DNA of 64,000 bases from DASXKD01 sp963703605 (lineage in GTDB: Bacteria; Actinomycetota; Actinomycetes; Streptosporangiales; Streptosporangiaceae), in the NCBI GenBank assembly GCA_963703605.1, contig CAVPFC010000055.1, positions 1 through 64,000 of the forward strand, read 5' to 3'. Below the pieces are notes generated by a model. That model searched no databases. It was not told where the DNA came from and saw only the letters and a list, made by a program, of their open reading frames with translations. The position numbers and the translations under genes were made by a program. Below are positions 35,491-44,540 of this stretch, in pieces. Each line of letters starts with the position of its first letter. The stretch's first letter is position 1.

Positions 35491-37074
35491 GTGTCTGCGG
35501 ATCCGCGTCCACCCAGCGCACACGGGCGCCCGCTGTCCGGGCTGGCCGCGTTGCTGGGCGTGGTCATGGCCGGGGACATGGGGCCAGGCCCGGACCCGTT
35601 CACCGGCCCGGGCGGCCCGCAACTCGTCCTTGGGGTGACCCACGACTCACGCCGGGTCCGGCCCGGCGACCTGTACGCCGCGCTGCCCGGCGGCCACCAC
35701 CACGGCGCGCGGTTCTGCCAGGACGCCGCGTCGGCGGGCGCCGTCGCCGTGCTCACCGACCCGGCGGGCCGGGAGGCCGCACGGCAGTGTGGCCTCCCCG
35801 TTTTCGTGGTCTCCGACCCCCGGGCGAAGCTCGGTGAGGTGGCATCATGGGTGTATCGCCATCCTTCGGCCCGGCTCCTGCTGATCGGGGTGACCGGCAC
35901 GAGCGGCAAGACCACCACCACGTACCTGCTCGACTCAGGGCTGCGCCGCGCCGGGCACCTGACCGGGCTGATCGGCGGGGTGGAGACGAGGATCGCGGGC
36001 GTCACCGAGGCCAGCAAGCTCACCACGCCGGAGGCGACCGACCTCCAGGCGCTGTTCGCCACCATGACCGAGCGCAGGGTCACCGCGGCGGCGATGGAGG
36101 TGTCCAGTCACGCGCTGGCGCTTGGCCGGGTGTCCGGCACCTCCTACGAGGTGGCCGTCTTCACCAACCTGTCCCAGGATCACCTGGACTTCCACGGCAG
36201 CCTCGACGCGTACTTCGCGGCGAAGTCCACCCTGTTCACCCCGGCCTACACGCGGACCGGGGTGGTGAACATCGACGACGCCTACGGCAGGCGGCTCGCC
36301 GACGGTGCGCGGATCCCGGTCGTCACCTTCTCCGCCGACGGTGACCTGGGCGCGGACTGGCGGGCCACCGACGTGCGCGGCGGGGCGGACGGCAGCACGT
36401 TCCGCATCGTCGGTCCCGGCGGGGTCGAGGCCGACGCCTCGGTAGCCCTCCCCGGGCCCTACAACGTCGCCAACGCCCTGGGGGCGGTGGTCGCCCTGGT
36501 GGAGGCCGGCGTACACCTGGCCACCGCGGTGGCGGGGGTCGCCGCCTGCCCGGGCGTGCCCGGCCGCCTGGAGCGGGTCGAGGCGAGCCAGGACTTCACC
36601 GTGCTGGTCGACTACTCGCACAAGCCGGGGGCGGTCGAGGCCGTGCTGCGCGCCCTGCGCCCGGTCACCGGCGGTCGGCTGGCCATCGTGCTGGGCTGCG
36701 GCGGTGACCGGGACACCGCCAAGCGCCCGCTGATGGGCGCCGCCGCCGCCCGCCTGGCCGACGTGGCGATCCTGACCAGCGACAACCCCCGCTCTGAGGA
36801 TCCGCTGGCGATACTCACCCAGATGCTCGAGGGGGTGCTCACGGTCGGCGAGCCGGAGCGGGCACGCATCATCGTCGAGCCGGACAGGGCCGCCGCGATC
36901 GGCCTGGCCGTCGCCATGGCGGATAAGGGAGACGTGCTGGTGATAGCGGGCAAGGGCCATGAGCGCGGCCAGTACGTCGGGCGCAGCGTGCTCCCCTTCG
37001 ACGACCGGGAGGTCGCCGCGGAGGCGCTCGCCCGCCGCGCCGGCCGGGGCGGGCCGGGGGAGGGATCGCGGTGA
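35491..37074 (+). CDS. murE: UDP-MurNAc-tripeptide ligase
   Basis: The 527-residue Mur ligase adds the third amino acid to the peptidoglycan stem. Motifs: VTHDSRRVRPGDLYAALPG, ATP loop GVTGTSGKTTTTYLL near residue 135, VSSHALALGRVSGTSYEVAVFTNLSQDHLDFHG, and YSHKPGAVEAVL. The C-terminal DNPR motif (TSDNPRSEDP) marks the meso-diaminopimelate-adding type, which fits actinobacterial wall chemistry. The GTG start is 19 bases after the ftsI stop; the stop overlaps murF. Confidence 0.96.
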   Translation: MSADPRPPSAHGRPLSGLAALLGVVMAGDMGPGPDPFTGPGGPQLVLGVTHDSRRVRPGDLYAALPGGHHHGARFCQDAASAGAVAVLTDPAGREAARQCGLPVFVVSDPRAKLGEVASWVYRHPSARLLLIGVTGTSGKTTTTYLLDSGLRRAGHLTGLIGGVETRIAGVTEASKLTTPEATDLQALFATMTERRVTAAAMEVSSHALALGRVSGTSYEVAVFTNLSQDHLDFHGSLDAYFAAKSTLFTPAYTRTGVVNIDDAYGRRLADGARIPVVTFSADGDLGADWRATDVRGGADGSTFRIVGPGGVEADASVALPGPYNVANALGAVVALVEAGVHLATAVAGVAACPGVPGRLERVEASQDFTVLVDYSHKPGAVEAVLRALRPVTGGRLAIVLGCGGDRDTAKRPLMGAAAARLADVAILTSDNPRSEDPLAILTQMLEGVLTVGEPERARIIVEPDRAAAIGLAVAMADKGDVLVIAGKGHERGQYVGRSVLPFDDREVAAEALARRAGRGGPGEGSR

Positions 37075-38456
37075 TCCCGCTGTCGCTCGGCGATGTCGCC
37101 AAGGTCACGGGGGCCGAACCCGACCTGGTACCCGACCCCGGTGTCCCGGTCGGCTCGGTGGTCATCGATTCGCGCAAGGCGGGCCCGGGCGCGCTGTTCG
37201 CGGCGCTGCCCGGCGAGCGCGTGGACGGACACGACTTCGCGGCCGCCGCGGTGGCCGCGGGCGCGGTGGCGGTGCTCGGCACCCGGCCGGTGGGGGTGCC
37301 CGCGCTGCTCACGCCGGACGTGCCCGCTGCGCTCGCCGGCCTGGCCCGGGCGGTCGTCGACGCGCTGCCCGGCCTCGCCATAGCGGGCATCACCGGGTCG
37401 GTGGGCAAGACCACGACCAAGGACCTGACCGCGCAGCTTGTCGAGCGGCTGGGCCCGACCGTCGCGCCGCACGGCTCCTACAACAACGAGATCGGCCACC
37501 CGCTGACCGTGCTCCGGGTCACCGAGGCGACCCGGTACCTGATCCTGGAGCTCTCGGCGCGCGGGGCCGGCCACATCGCGCAGCTCTGCGAGATCGCGCC
37601 GCCCAGGTTCGGCGTGGTGCTGTGCGTGGGGCACGCGCACACCGGCGAGTTCGGTGGCCTGGAGGAGATCGCCCGCGCCAAGGGCGAGCTCCCCGCCGCC
37701 CTTCCGCCGGGCGGGGTGGCCCTGCTGAACGCCGACGACCCGCGGGTGCTCGCGATGGCGGAGCGGACCGCGGCGCGGGTGGTCACCTTCGGCCGGGGCA
37801 GCGAGGCCGCGGTCCGCGCGGTGGACGTCCGGGTCGACGGCTCGGGCCGCGCGCGGTTCACCCTGGTCACCCCCGGGGGATCCGCGCCGGTGCGGCTGCG
37901 CCTGGTCGGCGCGCACAACGTGACGAACGCGCTGGCCGCGGCGGCGCTCGCGGGCGAACTCGGCCTGCCGGCCGCCGCGGCGGCGGAGGGCCTGAGCGCG
38001 GCCGTGCCGCGGAGCCGGTGGCGCATGGAGGTCACCGAGCGCCCCGACGGGGTGACGGTGATCAACGACGCCTACAACGCCAATCCCGAGGCGATGGCCG
38101 CGGCCATCGAGACCCTGGCGGTCGTGGCGCGGGGGCGGCGGGCGTTCGCGGTGCTCGGCCCCATGAACGAGCTGGGTGCCGAGTCCCGGCTGCGGCACGA
38201 GGAGGCCGGCGGGCTGGCCGCCCGGGCCGGCGTCGCCGGGCTCATCGTGGTCGGCGCGGACGCCGAGCCGATGCTAAAGGGGGCCAGGGCGGAGCGATCC
38301 TGGCGTGGTGAGCTGCTCGGCGTGCCCGACACGGGCAGCGCGGTGGTGGCGCTCGGGAACCTGCTGGAGCCCGGGGACGTGGTACTGGTCAAAGCATCGC
38401 GGTCAGCCGGGCTCGAACGGGTCGCCCTGGCTCTGACCGGGGAGGCAGCGCAGTGA
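37071..38456 (+). CDS. murF: UDP-MurNAc-pentapeptide synthetase
   Basis: The 461-residue ligase adds D-Ala-D-Ala. VVIDSRKAGPGALFAALPGERVDGHDF, the ATP loop GITGSVGKTTTKDL, HGSYNNEIGHPLTVLR, ELSARGAGHIAQLCEIAPPRFGVVLCVG and INDAYNANPEAMAAAIETL are all family hallmarks. The GTG start overlaps the murE stop and its own stop overlaps mraY, so the block is coupled. Confidence 0.96.
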   Translation: MIPLSLGDVAKVTGAEPDLVPDPGVPVGSVVIDSRKAGPGALFAALPGERVDGHDFAAAAVAAGAVAVLGTRPVGVPALLTPDVPAALAGLARAVVDALPGLAIAGITGSVGKTTTKDLTAQLVERLGPTVAPHGSYNNEIGHPLTVLRVTEATRYLILELSARGAGHIAQLCEIAPPRFGVVLCVGHAHTGEFGGLEEIARAKGELPAALPPGGVALLNADDPRVLAMAERTAARVVTFGRGSEAAVRAVDVRVDGSGRARFTLVTPGGSAPVRLRLVGAHNVTNALAAAALAGELGLPAAAAAEGLSAAVPRSRWRMEVTERPDGVTVINDAYNANPEAMAAAIETLAVVARGRRAFAVLGPMNELGAESRLRHEEAGGLAARAGVAGLIVVGADAEPMLKGARAERSWRGELLGVPDTGSAVVALGNLLEPGDVVLVKASRSAGLERVALALTGEAAQ

Positions 38457-39514
38457 AAACCATCCTGGTGGCGGGCGGGGTCTCCCTGCTGCTGACGCTA
38501 TTCGGTACCCCGCTCGCGATCCGGATCTTCACCCGGCGCGGGTACGGCCAGGCCATCCGGGAGGAGGGCCCGGCAGGCCACGCCACCAAGCGCGGCACGC
38601 CGACCATGGGCGGGACCGTCATCGTCATCGCGTCGGTGATCGGGTACTTCGTGGGCAACCTGGCCACCAGCCAGACCCCGTCGGATTCCGGGCTGCTGGT
38701 GATGATGCTCATGGCCGGCCTCGGCCTGGTCGGCTTCATCGACGACTTCATCAAGATCTACAAGCAGCGGAGCCTGGGCCTGCGCAGCAGCGCCAAGCTG
38801 GCCGGGCAGGCCGTGGTGGGCGCGGTGTTCGCCCTGCTGGTGCTGCAACAGCGGTTCGCCGACGGGTACGACATCACCCCGGCCGACGCGCACCTGTCGT
38901 TCCTGCGTGACTTCGGCCCGACGCTGGGGCTCGCGCCGTTCGTGCTGTGGATCGTCGTGCTGATCTCCGGGTCGTCCAACGCGGTGAACCTCACCGACGG
39001 CCTGGACGGGCTGGCCACCGGCTCGGCCTGCCTGGTGCTCGCCGCCTACGTGCTGATCGGGAACTGGCAGCTCCGCAACGACTGCACCAACTTCCTGGCC
39101 AGGAACTGCTACGCGGTGCGGGACCCGCTGGACCTCGCGGTGGTGGCCGCCGCCGTGATGGGTGCCTGCTTCGGGTTCCTGTGGTGGAACGCGCCCCCGG
39201 CGCGCATCTTCATGGGCGACACCGGGTCGCTCGCCCTCGGCGGGGTGCTGGCCGGCCTGGCCATCTGCACCAAGACCCAGCTGCTGCTCGGCATCCTGGG
39301 CGGCCTGTTCGTGGTCATCGCGCTGTCCGTGATCATCCAGGTCGGCTGGTTCAAGATGAGCGGGAACCGGGTGTTCCGGATGGCGCCGTTGCAGCACCAC
39401 TTCGAGCTGCTCGGCTGGGCCGAGACGACGATCGTGATCAGGTTCTGGCTGATCTGCGGGCTGTTCGTGGCGCTCGGCCTCGGCATCTTCTACGTGGAGT
39501 GGATGCCGAAGTAA
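38453..39514 (+). CDS. mraY: Phospho-MurNAc-pentapeptide transferase
   Basis: The 353-residue, ten-helix enzyme makes lipid I on undecaprenyl phosphate. Key motifs are the DD pair in GLVGFIDDFIKIYKQRSLGL, the NAVNLTDGLDGLATG loop, the FMGDTGSLALGG loop, and the C-terminal APLQHHFELLGWAE His motif. The start overlaps the murF stop as GTGA. The next gene is ftsW, 56 bases downstream; murD, usual here, is absent. Confidence 0.97.
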   Translation: MKTILVAGGVSLLLTLFGTPLAIRIFTRRGYGQAIREEGPAGHATKRGTPTMGGTVIVIASVIGYFVGNLATSQTPSDSGLLVMMLMAGLGLVGFIDDFIKIYKQRSLGLRSSAKLAGQAVVGAVFALLVLQQRFADGYDITPADAHLSFLRDFGPTLGLAPFVLWIVVLISGSSNAVNLTDGLDGLATGSACLVLAAYVLIGNWQLRNDCTNFLARNCYAVRDPLDLAVVAAAVMGACFGFLWWNAPPARIFMGDTGSLALGGVLAGLAICTKTQLLLGILGGLFVVIALSVIIQVGWFKMSGNRVFRMAPLQHHFELLGWAETTIVIRFWLICGLFVALGLGIFYVEWMPK

Positions 39515-39570
39515 CCAGCCGACACGCGCCGGATATCCGCCTGAAGGCGGGGTCCACCCCGGACACTGGA

Positions 39571-40881
39571 GTGGTGGCGCGAGTAAAGGAGGCGGTGTCG
39601 CCCGAGGCGGAGCCCGGCGACGACGCCGGGCCGGGACCGGCCGGCCGCGCGTCCGCCATGGCCGCGCAGGCCCGGCGCGCCCCATCGGCCTGGCTGGCGA
39701 TGCTCGACCGGCCGCTAACCTCCTACTATCTGGTCCTCGGCATCACCACGCTGTTGCTGGCGCTCGGCCTGGTCATGGTGCTGTCGACCTCCTCGGTGGA
39801 GCAACTGGACCAGGGCGGGTCGCCCTACTCCGGCTTCGAGCACCAGCTGATCGGCGTCGTGCTCGGCCTGCCCTGCATGTGGCTGGCGGCCCGGTCCGCG
39901 CCCACGGTGTTCCGCGCGGCGGCCTACCCGCTCATGTTCGTCGCCATACTCGGCCTGCTGCTGACCCCGGTGATCGGGGTGACCCACGCCGGCGCGACCC
40001 GGGAACTGGTCTTCGGCCCCGTCGCGTTCCAGGCATCGGAGCTGGCCAAGCTGGCCTTCCTGCTGTGGGGCGCGGACCTGCTGGCCCGCAAGGACAAGCT
40101 GGCCCAGCTGGACGACTGGCGGTTCCTGCTCATTCCGCTGCTGCCCGGGGCCGGCTTCCTGTGCATGCTGGTCATGCTCGGCGACGACCTGGGCACCACG
40201 TTCATCCTGCTGCTGATCTTCCTGGCGCTGCTGTGGGTGGTCGGCACCCCGCTGCGCCTCTACGTGGGAATGCTGGGGCTGATCGGCCTCGCCCTGCTCC
40301 TGCTCATCGTGGTGGCCAGCTACCGGTTCAACCGGCTGGCCGGGTTCCTCGGCCCGCAGGGCAGCCCCACCGGCCCGAACATGCAGTCCATCCAGGGCAA
40401 GTGGGCGGTCGGGTCCGGCGGCTGGTTCGGCGTGGGGCTCGGCGCCAGCACGCAGAAGTGGGGCTGGGTGCCCGATGACACCACCGACTTCATCTTCGCC
40501 ATCATCGGCGAGGAACTCGGGCTGGTCGGGACGCTGTGCGTGGCTCTGCTCTACGGCGGGATCGCGTTCGCGGGCCTGCGCATCGCCCGGCGGGTGCAGG
40601 ACACGTTCGTTCGCCTTGCGGCGGCTGGGGCCACGGTCTGGATCGTGGGCCAGGCCATCGTGAACATCTGCGCCGTCATTGGTCTGCTTCCGATCACCGG
40701 CGTGCCGCTGCCGCTGGTCTCTTCCGGGCTGTCGAACCTGGTCGTGACCATGGTGGCCCTCGGCATGCTGATGTCGTTCGCCAAAAGGGAACCAGGTGCG
40801 GCCCAGGCGCTTGCCGAGGCCGCCCCCGGCCCGGCCCGCCGCGCCCTAAGCTGGCCTGGCCTGGGCCACCGGCGGGAGTGA
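39571..40881 (+). CDS. ftsW: Peptidoglycan glycosyltransferase FtsW (SEDS)
   Basis: The product of about 436 residues has a 50-residue hydrophilic start and about ten membrane helices. SEDS signatures include GLVMVLSTSSVEQ, FGPVAFQASELAKLAFLLWGADLL, MLVMLGDDLGTTFILLLI (catalytic Asp region), GLGASTQKWGWVPDDTTDFIFAIIGEELGLVG and GVPLPLVSSGLSNL. FtsW polymerises septal glycan with FtsI. GTG 39571 or 39574 is the likely start; an ATG at 39658 is possible. The frame is open far upstream inside mraY, but that part is shadow. Confidence 0.94.
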   Translation: MVARVKEAVSPEAEPGDDAGPGPAGRASAMAAQARRAPSAWLAMLDRPLTSYYLVLGITTLLLALGLVMVLSTSSVEQLDQGGSPYSGFEHQLIGVVLGLPCMWLAARSAPTVFRAAAYPLMFVAILGLLLTPVIGVTHAGATRELVFGPVAFQASELAKLAFLLWGADLLARKDKLAQLDDWRFLLIPLLPGAGFLCMLVMLGDDLGTTFILLLIFLALLWVVGTPLRLYVGMLGLIGLALLLLIVVASYRFNRLAGFLGPQGSPTGPNMQSIQGKWAVGSGGWFGVGLGASTQKWGWVPDDTTDFIFAIIGEELGLVGTLCVALLYGGIAFAGLRIARRVQDTFVRLAAAGATVWIVGQAIVNICAVIGLLPITGVPLPLVSSGLSNLVVTMVALGMLMSFAKREPGAAQALAEAAPGPARRALSWPGLGHRRE

Positions 40882-40921
40882 GCCCGAGCCTGGCAACCGC
40901 ATGCGAACGAGGAGGCCTGCG

Positions 40922-42037
40922 ATGAGCGTGGTACTCGCCGGAGGGGGCACCGCTGGTCATATCGAGCCTGCCCTGGCGGTCGCCGATGCGCTCCGCCGGG
41001 CGGACCCGCAGCTTCCGGTCACCTGCCTGGGTACCGAGCGCGGCCTGGAGACGCGCCTTGTGCCGCTGCGCGGGTATGACCTCGCGCTGATTCCGCCGGT
41101 CCCGCTGCCTCGCAAGCCGACCGCGGAGCTGCTCAGCGTGCCGCAGCGGATGATGCAGGCGGTGCGGGCCGCGGGCGACGTCCTGGACGGGACGGGGGCG
41201 AGGGTGGTGGTCGGGTTCGGCGGCTACGTCGCCACCCCCGCGTACCTGGCGGCGCGGCGCCGCCACGTGCCGATCGTGGTCCACGACGCCAACGTCAAGG
41301 CCGGCCTGGCGAACAAGATCGGCGCGCTGTTCACCACGCACGTCTTCACCGCCCATCCGGATACCAAGCTGGCCCACGCGACGTGCATCGGGATTCCGAT
41401 CCGCAAGCAGATTTCCGGGCTGAACCGCCTGGCCATGCAGGACAAGGCGCGCGAGCACTTCGGGCTCCGGCCCGACCTGCCGGTACTGCTGGTCACCGGC
41501 GGCTCCCAGGGCGCCAGATCGCTGAACCTGGCCGTGCTCGACGCCGCGGACCAGATCCGCGCGTCCGGCGTCCAGGTGCTGCACCTGCTCGGCCCGCGCA
41601 GCGGCCTCGAGGTGCACCTGCCTGCCGTCGGCCCGCCGTACGTGACGCTGCCCTACGTGGACCGGATGGACCTGGCCTACGCCGCGGCCGATTTCGCGCT
41701 GTGCCGCAGCGGGGCCCTGACCTGCGCGGAGCTCACCACGGTGGGGCTTCCCGCGGCGTACGTCCCGCTGCCGCACGGCAACGGGGAGCAGCGCCTGAAC
41801 GCGCTGCCCATCGAGCGCGCCGGCGGCGGCCTCATCGTGGCCGACGCGGAGCTGAGCCCGCGCTGGATCTGCGAGGTGCTGCTGCCGGTCATGCTCGACT
41901 CCCAGCTCGTGGCCGGGATGTCCGAGGCGGCCTCCAGACTCGGCAGCCGCGACACCGACGACCGGATGGCGGCCGAGATCATGAGCATCCTCGCGGGCCC
42001 ACGCCAGGCCCGCAGCCACGCGGCGCGCGGGCGGTGA
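40922..42037 (+). CDS. murG: UDP-GlcNAc transferase MurG
   Basis: The 371-residue GT-B glycosyltransferase converts lipid I to lipid II at the inner membrane face. N-terminal GGGTAGHIEPALAVADALRR, VVVGFGGYVATPAYLAARRRHVPIVVHDANVKAGLANKIGA, VTGGSQGARSLNLAVLDAA and the donor-site SGALTCAELTTVGLPAAYVPLPHGNGEQRLNA are clear. The usual E of the HEQN motif is replaced by D/A (HDANVKAG). ATG 40922 has GAGGAGG upstream. murC follows six bases on. Confidence 0.95.
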   Translation: MSVVLAGGGTAGHIEPALAVADALRRADPQLPVTCLGTERGLETRLVPLRGYDLALIPPVPLPRKPTAELLSVPQRMMQAVRAAGDVLDGTGARVVVGFGGYVATPAYLAARRRHVPIVVHDANVKAGLANKIGALFTTHVFTAHPDTKLAHATCIGIPIRKQISGLNRLAMQDKAREHFGLRPDLPVLLVTGGSQGARSLNLAVLDAADQIRASGVQVLHLLGPRSGLEVHLPAVGPPYVTLPYVDRMDLAYAAADFALCRSGALTCAELTTVGLPAAYVPLPHGNGEQRLNALPIERAGGGLIVADAELSPRWICEVLLPVMLDSQLVAGMSEAASRLGSRDTDDRMAAEIMSILAGPRQARSHAARGR

Positions 42038-42043
42038 ACTGAC

Positions 42044-43492
42044 GTGGGACGCCTGGTCACCCCCGAGGTCCCGGTGCCGGTCGCGGAACTCGGCCGGGTG
42101 CACTTCACCGGCATCGGCGGCGCGGGGATGTCGGGGATCGCGCGGATCATGCTCGCCCGCGGAGTGAAGGTGTCCGGCAGTGACGCCGCGCCGAGCGACC
42201 TGCTCACCGCGCTGGCCGCGCTGGGCGCCGAGGTGCACGTCGGGCACGCGGCGGCCCACGTCGACGGCGCCGACACGCTGGTGATGACCACCGCGATCCG
42301 CCCGGACAACCCCGAGCTCGCCGAGGCCCGCCGGCGCGGCCTGCGGGTCATGGTCCGGGCCACCGCGCTCGCGTCGATCATGCTGGGCAGGACGGGCATC
42401 GCGGTCGCGGGGACGCACGGCAAGTCCACGACGACCGGCATGGTCACCACGATCCTGCGGTACTGCGGCACCGATCCCGGCTATGTGATCGGCGGAATCC
42501 TCGCGGAGACCGGGCTTGGCGCGGAAGACGGCACCGGCCCGATGTTCGTGGCCGAGGCCGACGAGAGCGACGGCTCGTTCCTCATGCTGGCTCCGGAGGC
42601 GGCCATCGTCACCAACGTGGAGGCCGACCACCTGGACAACTACGCCGACCTGGCGGAGATCCAGGCCACGTTCGTCAAGTTCGCCGGCCGGATCAGGCCG
42701 AGCGGGGTGCTCATCGCCTGCGCGGACGACCCGGGCGCGAGGGCACTCGCCACGGCAGCGGCGAAGGCCGGCGTACGGGTCCGCACCTACGGCACGGCGC
42801 CGGATGCCGACTACCAGGTCACGGGCGCGCGCTCGGTGGGCATGTCGGTCCGCTTCGGCGTCACGAGGGGGCCGGGGGCCGCGGGCGGCGCGGCACCGCC
42901 TGCCCAGCTTGAGGCCGCGGTCCCTGGCCTGCACAACGCGCTTAACGCAGCGGCCGCCTACGCCGCCGCCGTTGAGCTGGGGATGGATCCGGGGCCCGTC
43001 GCGGCGGGGCTGGCCACCTACCGCGGCGTGCACCGGCGGCTCCAGCCGAAGGGGGAGGCCGCCGGGGTGCTCGTGCTGGACAGCTATGCCCACCACCCGA
43101 CCGAACTCGCCACCGACCTGCGCGCGGCCCGCGAGATCAGGCCGGGCGGGCGGATCATCGCGGTGTTCCAGCCGCACCTGTTCAGCCGGACGCGGATCTT
43201 CGCCGGGCAGTTCGGCGCGGCGCTCGGCCTGGCCGACGAGGCGTTCGTCCTGGACGTCTACGCGGCGCGCGAGGATCCCGAGCCGGGCGTCACCGGGCTG
43301 CTGATCGCCACCGCGGTGCCCGGCGGGCGGGCCAGGTTCGTTCCGGACCGCGCGGACGTGCCGGCCGCGGTGGCGGCGGCCGCCCAGCCCGGCGACCTGG
43401 TCCTCACCATGGGGGCCGGCGACGTGACCGCGCTCGGCCCGAAGATCGTCGAGGCACTGGCGGCTGCCGGGGGAGAGGCACCCGATGGCTAA
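42044..43492 (+). CDS. murC: UDP-MurNAc:L-alanine ligase
   Basis: The 482-residue Mur ligase adds the first L-Ala. The Rossmann start VHFTGIGGAGMSGIARIML, ATP loop GTHGKSTTTGMVTTIL, EADESDGSFLMLAPEAAIVTNVEADHLDNY, and HHPTELATDLRAAREI are diagnostic. The GTG start lies six bases after murG and the stop overlaps the ftsQ ATG. It is the first Mur ligase of the pathway, with murE and murF present but murD missing from this cluster. Confidence 0.96.
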   Translation: MGRLVTPEVPVPVAELGRVHFTGIGGAGMSGIARIMLARGVKVSGSDAAPSDLLTALAALGAEVHVGHAAAHVDGADTLVMTTAIRPDNPELAEARRRGLRVMVRATALASIMLGRTGIAVAGTHGKSTTTGMVTTILRYCGTDPGYVIGGILAETGLGAEDGTGPMFVAEADESDGSFLMLAPEAAIVTNVEADHLDNYADLAEIQATFVKFAGRIRPSGVLIACADDPGARALATAAAKAGVRVRTYGTAPDADYQVTGARSVGMSVRFGVTRGPGAAGGAAPPAQLEAAVPGLHNALNAAAAYAAAVELGMDPGPVAAGLATYRGVHRRLQPKGEAAGVLVLDSYAHHPTELATDLRAAREIRPGGRIIAVFQPHLFSRTRIFAGQFGAALGLADEAFVLDVYAAREDPEPGVTGLLIATAVPGGRARFVPDRADVPAAVAAAAQPGDLVLTMGAGDVTALGPKIVEALAAAGGEAPDG

Positions 43493-44252
43493 GACCGTCA
43501 GCGGCCCGCCGCGCCAGTCGGCGGCGCCGGCCGCCAGGGCGAGGGGTGGCGCCCGCCTGGGCAGGCTGCGGCGACCGCGGGGAAAGGCGGTGCTGTTCGC
43601 CGCCGCCGGCGCCACGATCGTGGCCGTGCTGGCCTGGGCCCTGCTCGGCTCGCGGCTGCTGGTGGTCCGGTCGGTGCAGGTGGTCGGCGCCGGGCGGCTG
43701 GTCTCGGCCGCGCAGGTGCTGGCCGTGGCGCACGTCCCGCACGGCGTGCCGCTGATCCGGGTGGACACCGGCGCCATCGCGCACCGGGTCGAGCAGATCA
43801 GGCAGGTTCAGTACGTCGTGGTCAGCAAGGACTGGCCGTCCACCGTGGTGATCACCGTGCGGCCGCGGACTCCGGTCTTCGCGGTACGCGTGGCCGGCGG
43901 CTACTCCCTCGTGGACCGGTTCGGGGTGAGCGTCCGCGACGTCACGGGGCAGCCGCCCGGCCTGCCGGTGCTGAGCCTCGGCGGTGCAGGCAGCTCGCTG
44001 CGTGGTAACCCGGCGGTCCGGGCGGCCGCGATCGTGCTCACCGAACTCCCGCCCCGGATCGCCCACCGGGTTCGCGCGGTGTCGGCCGCCGGTGCCGCGG
44101 ACGTGTCGGTGACGCTCGCCAAGGGCGTGGTAGTGATCTGGGGCGACACCGGCCGCGCCCGGGAGAAGGCGAAGGAACTGACGGTGCTGATGCAGCGGCA
44201 CGCCCGTTCCTATGACGTCAGCGGCAGCGGAACAGCGGTAACGAGCGGCTGA
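43485..44252 (+). CDS. ftsQ: Cell division protein FtsQ
   Basis: The 255-residue protein has a basic cytoplasmic start and one membrane helix (AVLFAAAGATIVAVLAWALLGSRLLVV). A POTRA domain begins VRSVQVVGAGRLVSAAQVLAVAHVPHGVPLIRVDTGAI, and an FtsQ beta domain follows (TVVITVRPRTPVFAVRVAGGYSLVDRFGV). It bridges early and late divisome proteins. It overlaps murC by eight bases. A 288-base gap with promoter-like sites separates it from ftsZ. Confidence 0.93.
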   Translation: MAKTVSGPPRQSAAPAARARGGARLGRLRRPRGKAVLFAAAGATIVAVLAWALLGSRLLVVRSVQVVGAGRLVSAAQVLAVAHVPHGVPLIRVDTGAIAHRVEQIRQVQYVVVSKDWPSTVVITVRPRTPVFAVRVAGGYSLVDRFGVSVRDVTGQPPGLPVLSLGGAGSSLRGNPAVRAAAIVLTELPPRIAHRVRAVSAAGAADVSVTLAKGVVVIWGDTGRAREKAKELTVLMQRHARSYDVSGSGTAVTSG

Positions 44253-44300
44253 CCCGGACCCAGGCCGACAAGCAGCCTTGGCCGGCTCGGGCGTGGCGAG

Positions 44301-44329
44301 TTGACCCTGGTCCCGGGCGACCCTACTGT
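44301..44329 (+). promoter_or_regulatory. ftsZ: Likely ftsZ promoter
   Basis: TTGACC (44301-44306) and TACTGT (44324-44329) are 17 bases apart, an excellent sigma-70-type arrangement. They lie about 215 bases before the ftsZ GTG. An unusually AT-rich island with the dyad CTCA-GGT-TGAG (about 44365-44375) and a second TTGACT (44395-44400) follow within the leader. Multiple ftsZ promoters are normal in actinomycetes. Confidence 0.6.
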
Positions 44330-44540
44330 CCGTATCAATCGTCAGCATAACATAACTCTAAATCTCAGGTTGAGAGTGAGGGTTTTGACTCACGGGAATT
44401 CGTGAAATGCCTGGCCGCTGATGCGGGGTGTACTTAGGCGGACTGCGGACGCGGCCGATTCGGTGTGAGTGGATTAACCGGCCGCATAAGCACTAGGGCA
44501 GGAACACGATAGAGGCAGACAAGCGGAAAGGGCCCTCCTC

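Noticed and set aside
40694..43777. A 1027-codon antisense frame over ftsW-murG-murC
   Set aside because: It is a shadow of three well-supported genes on the plus strand.
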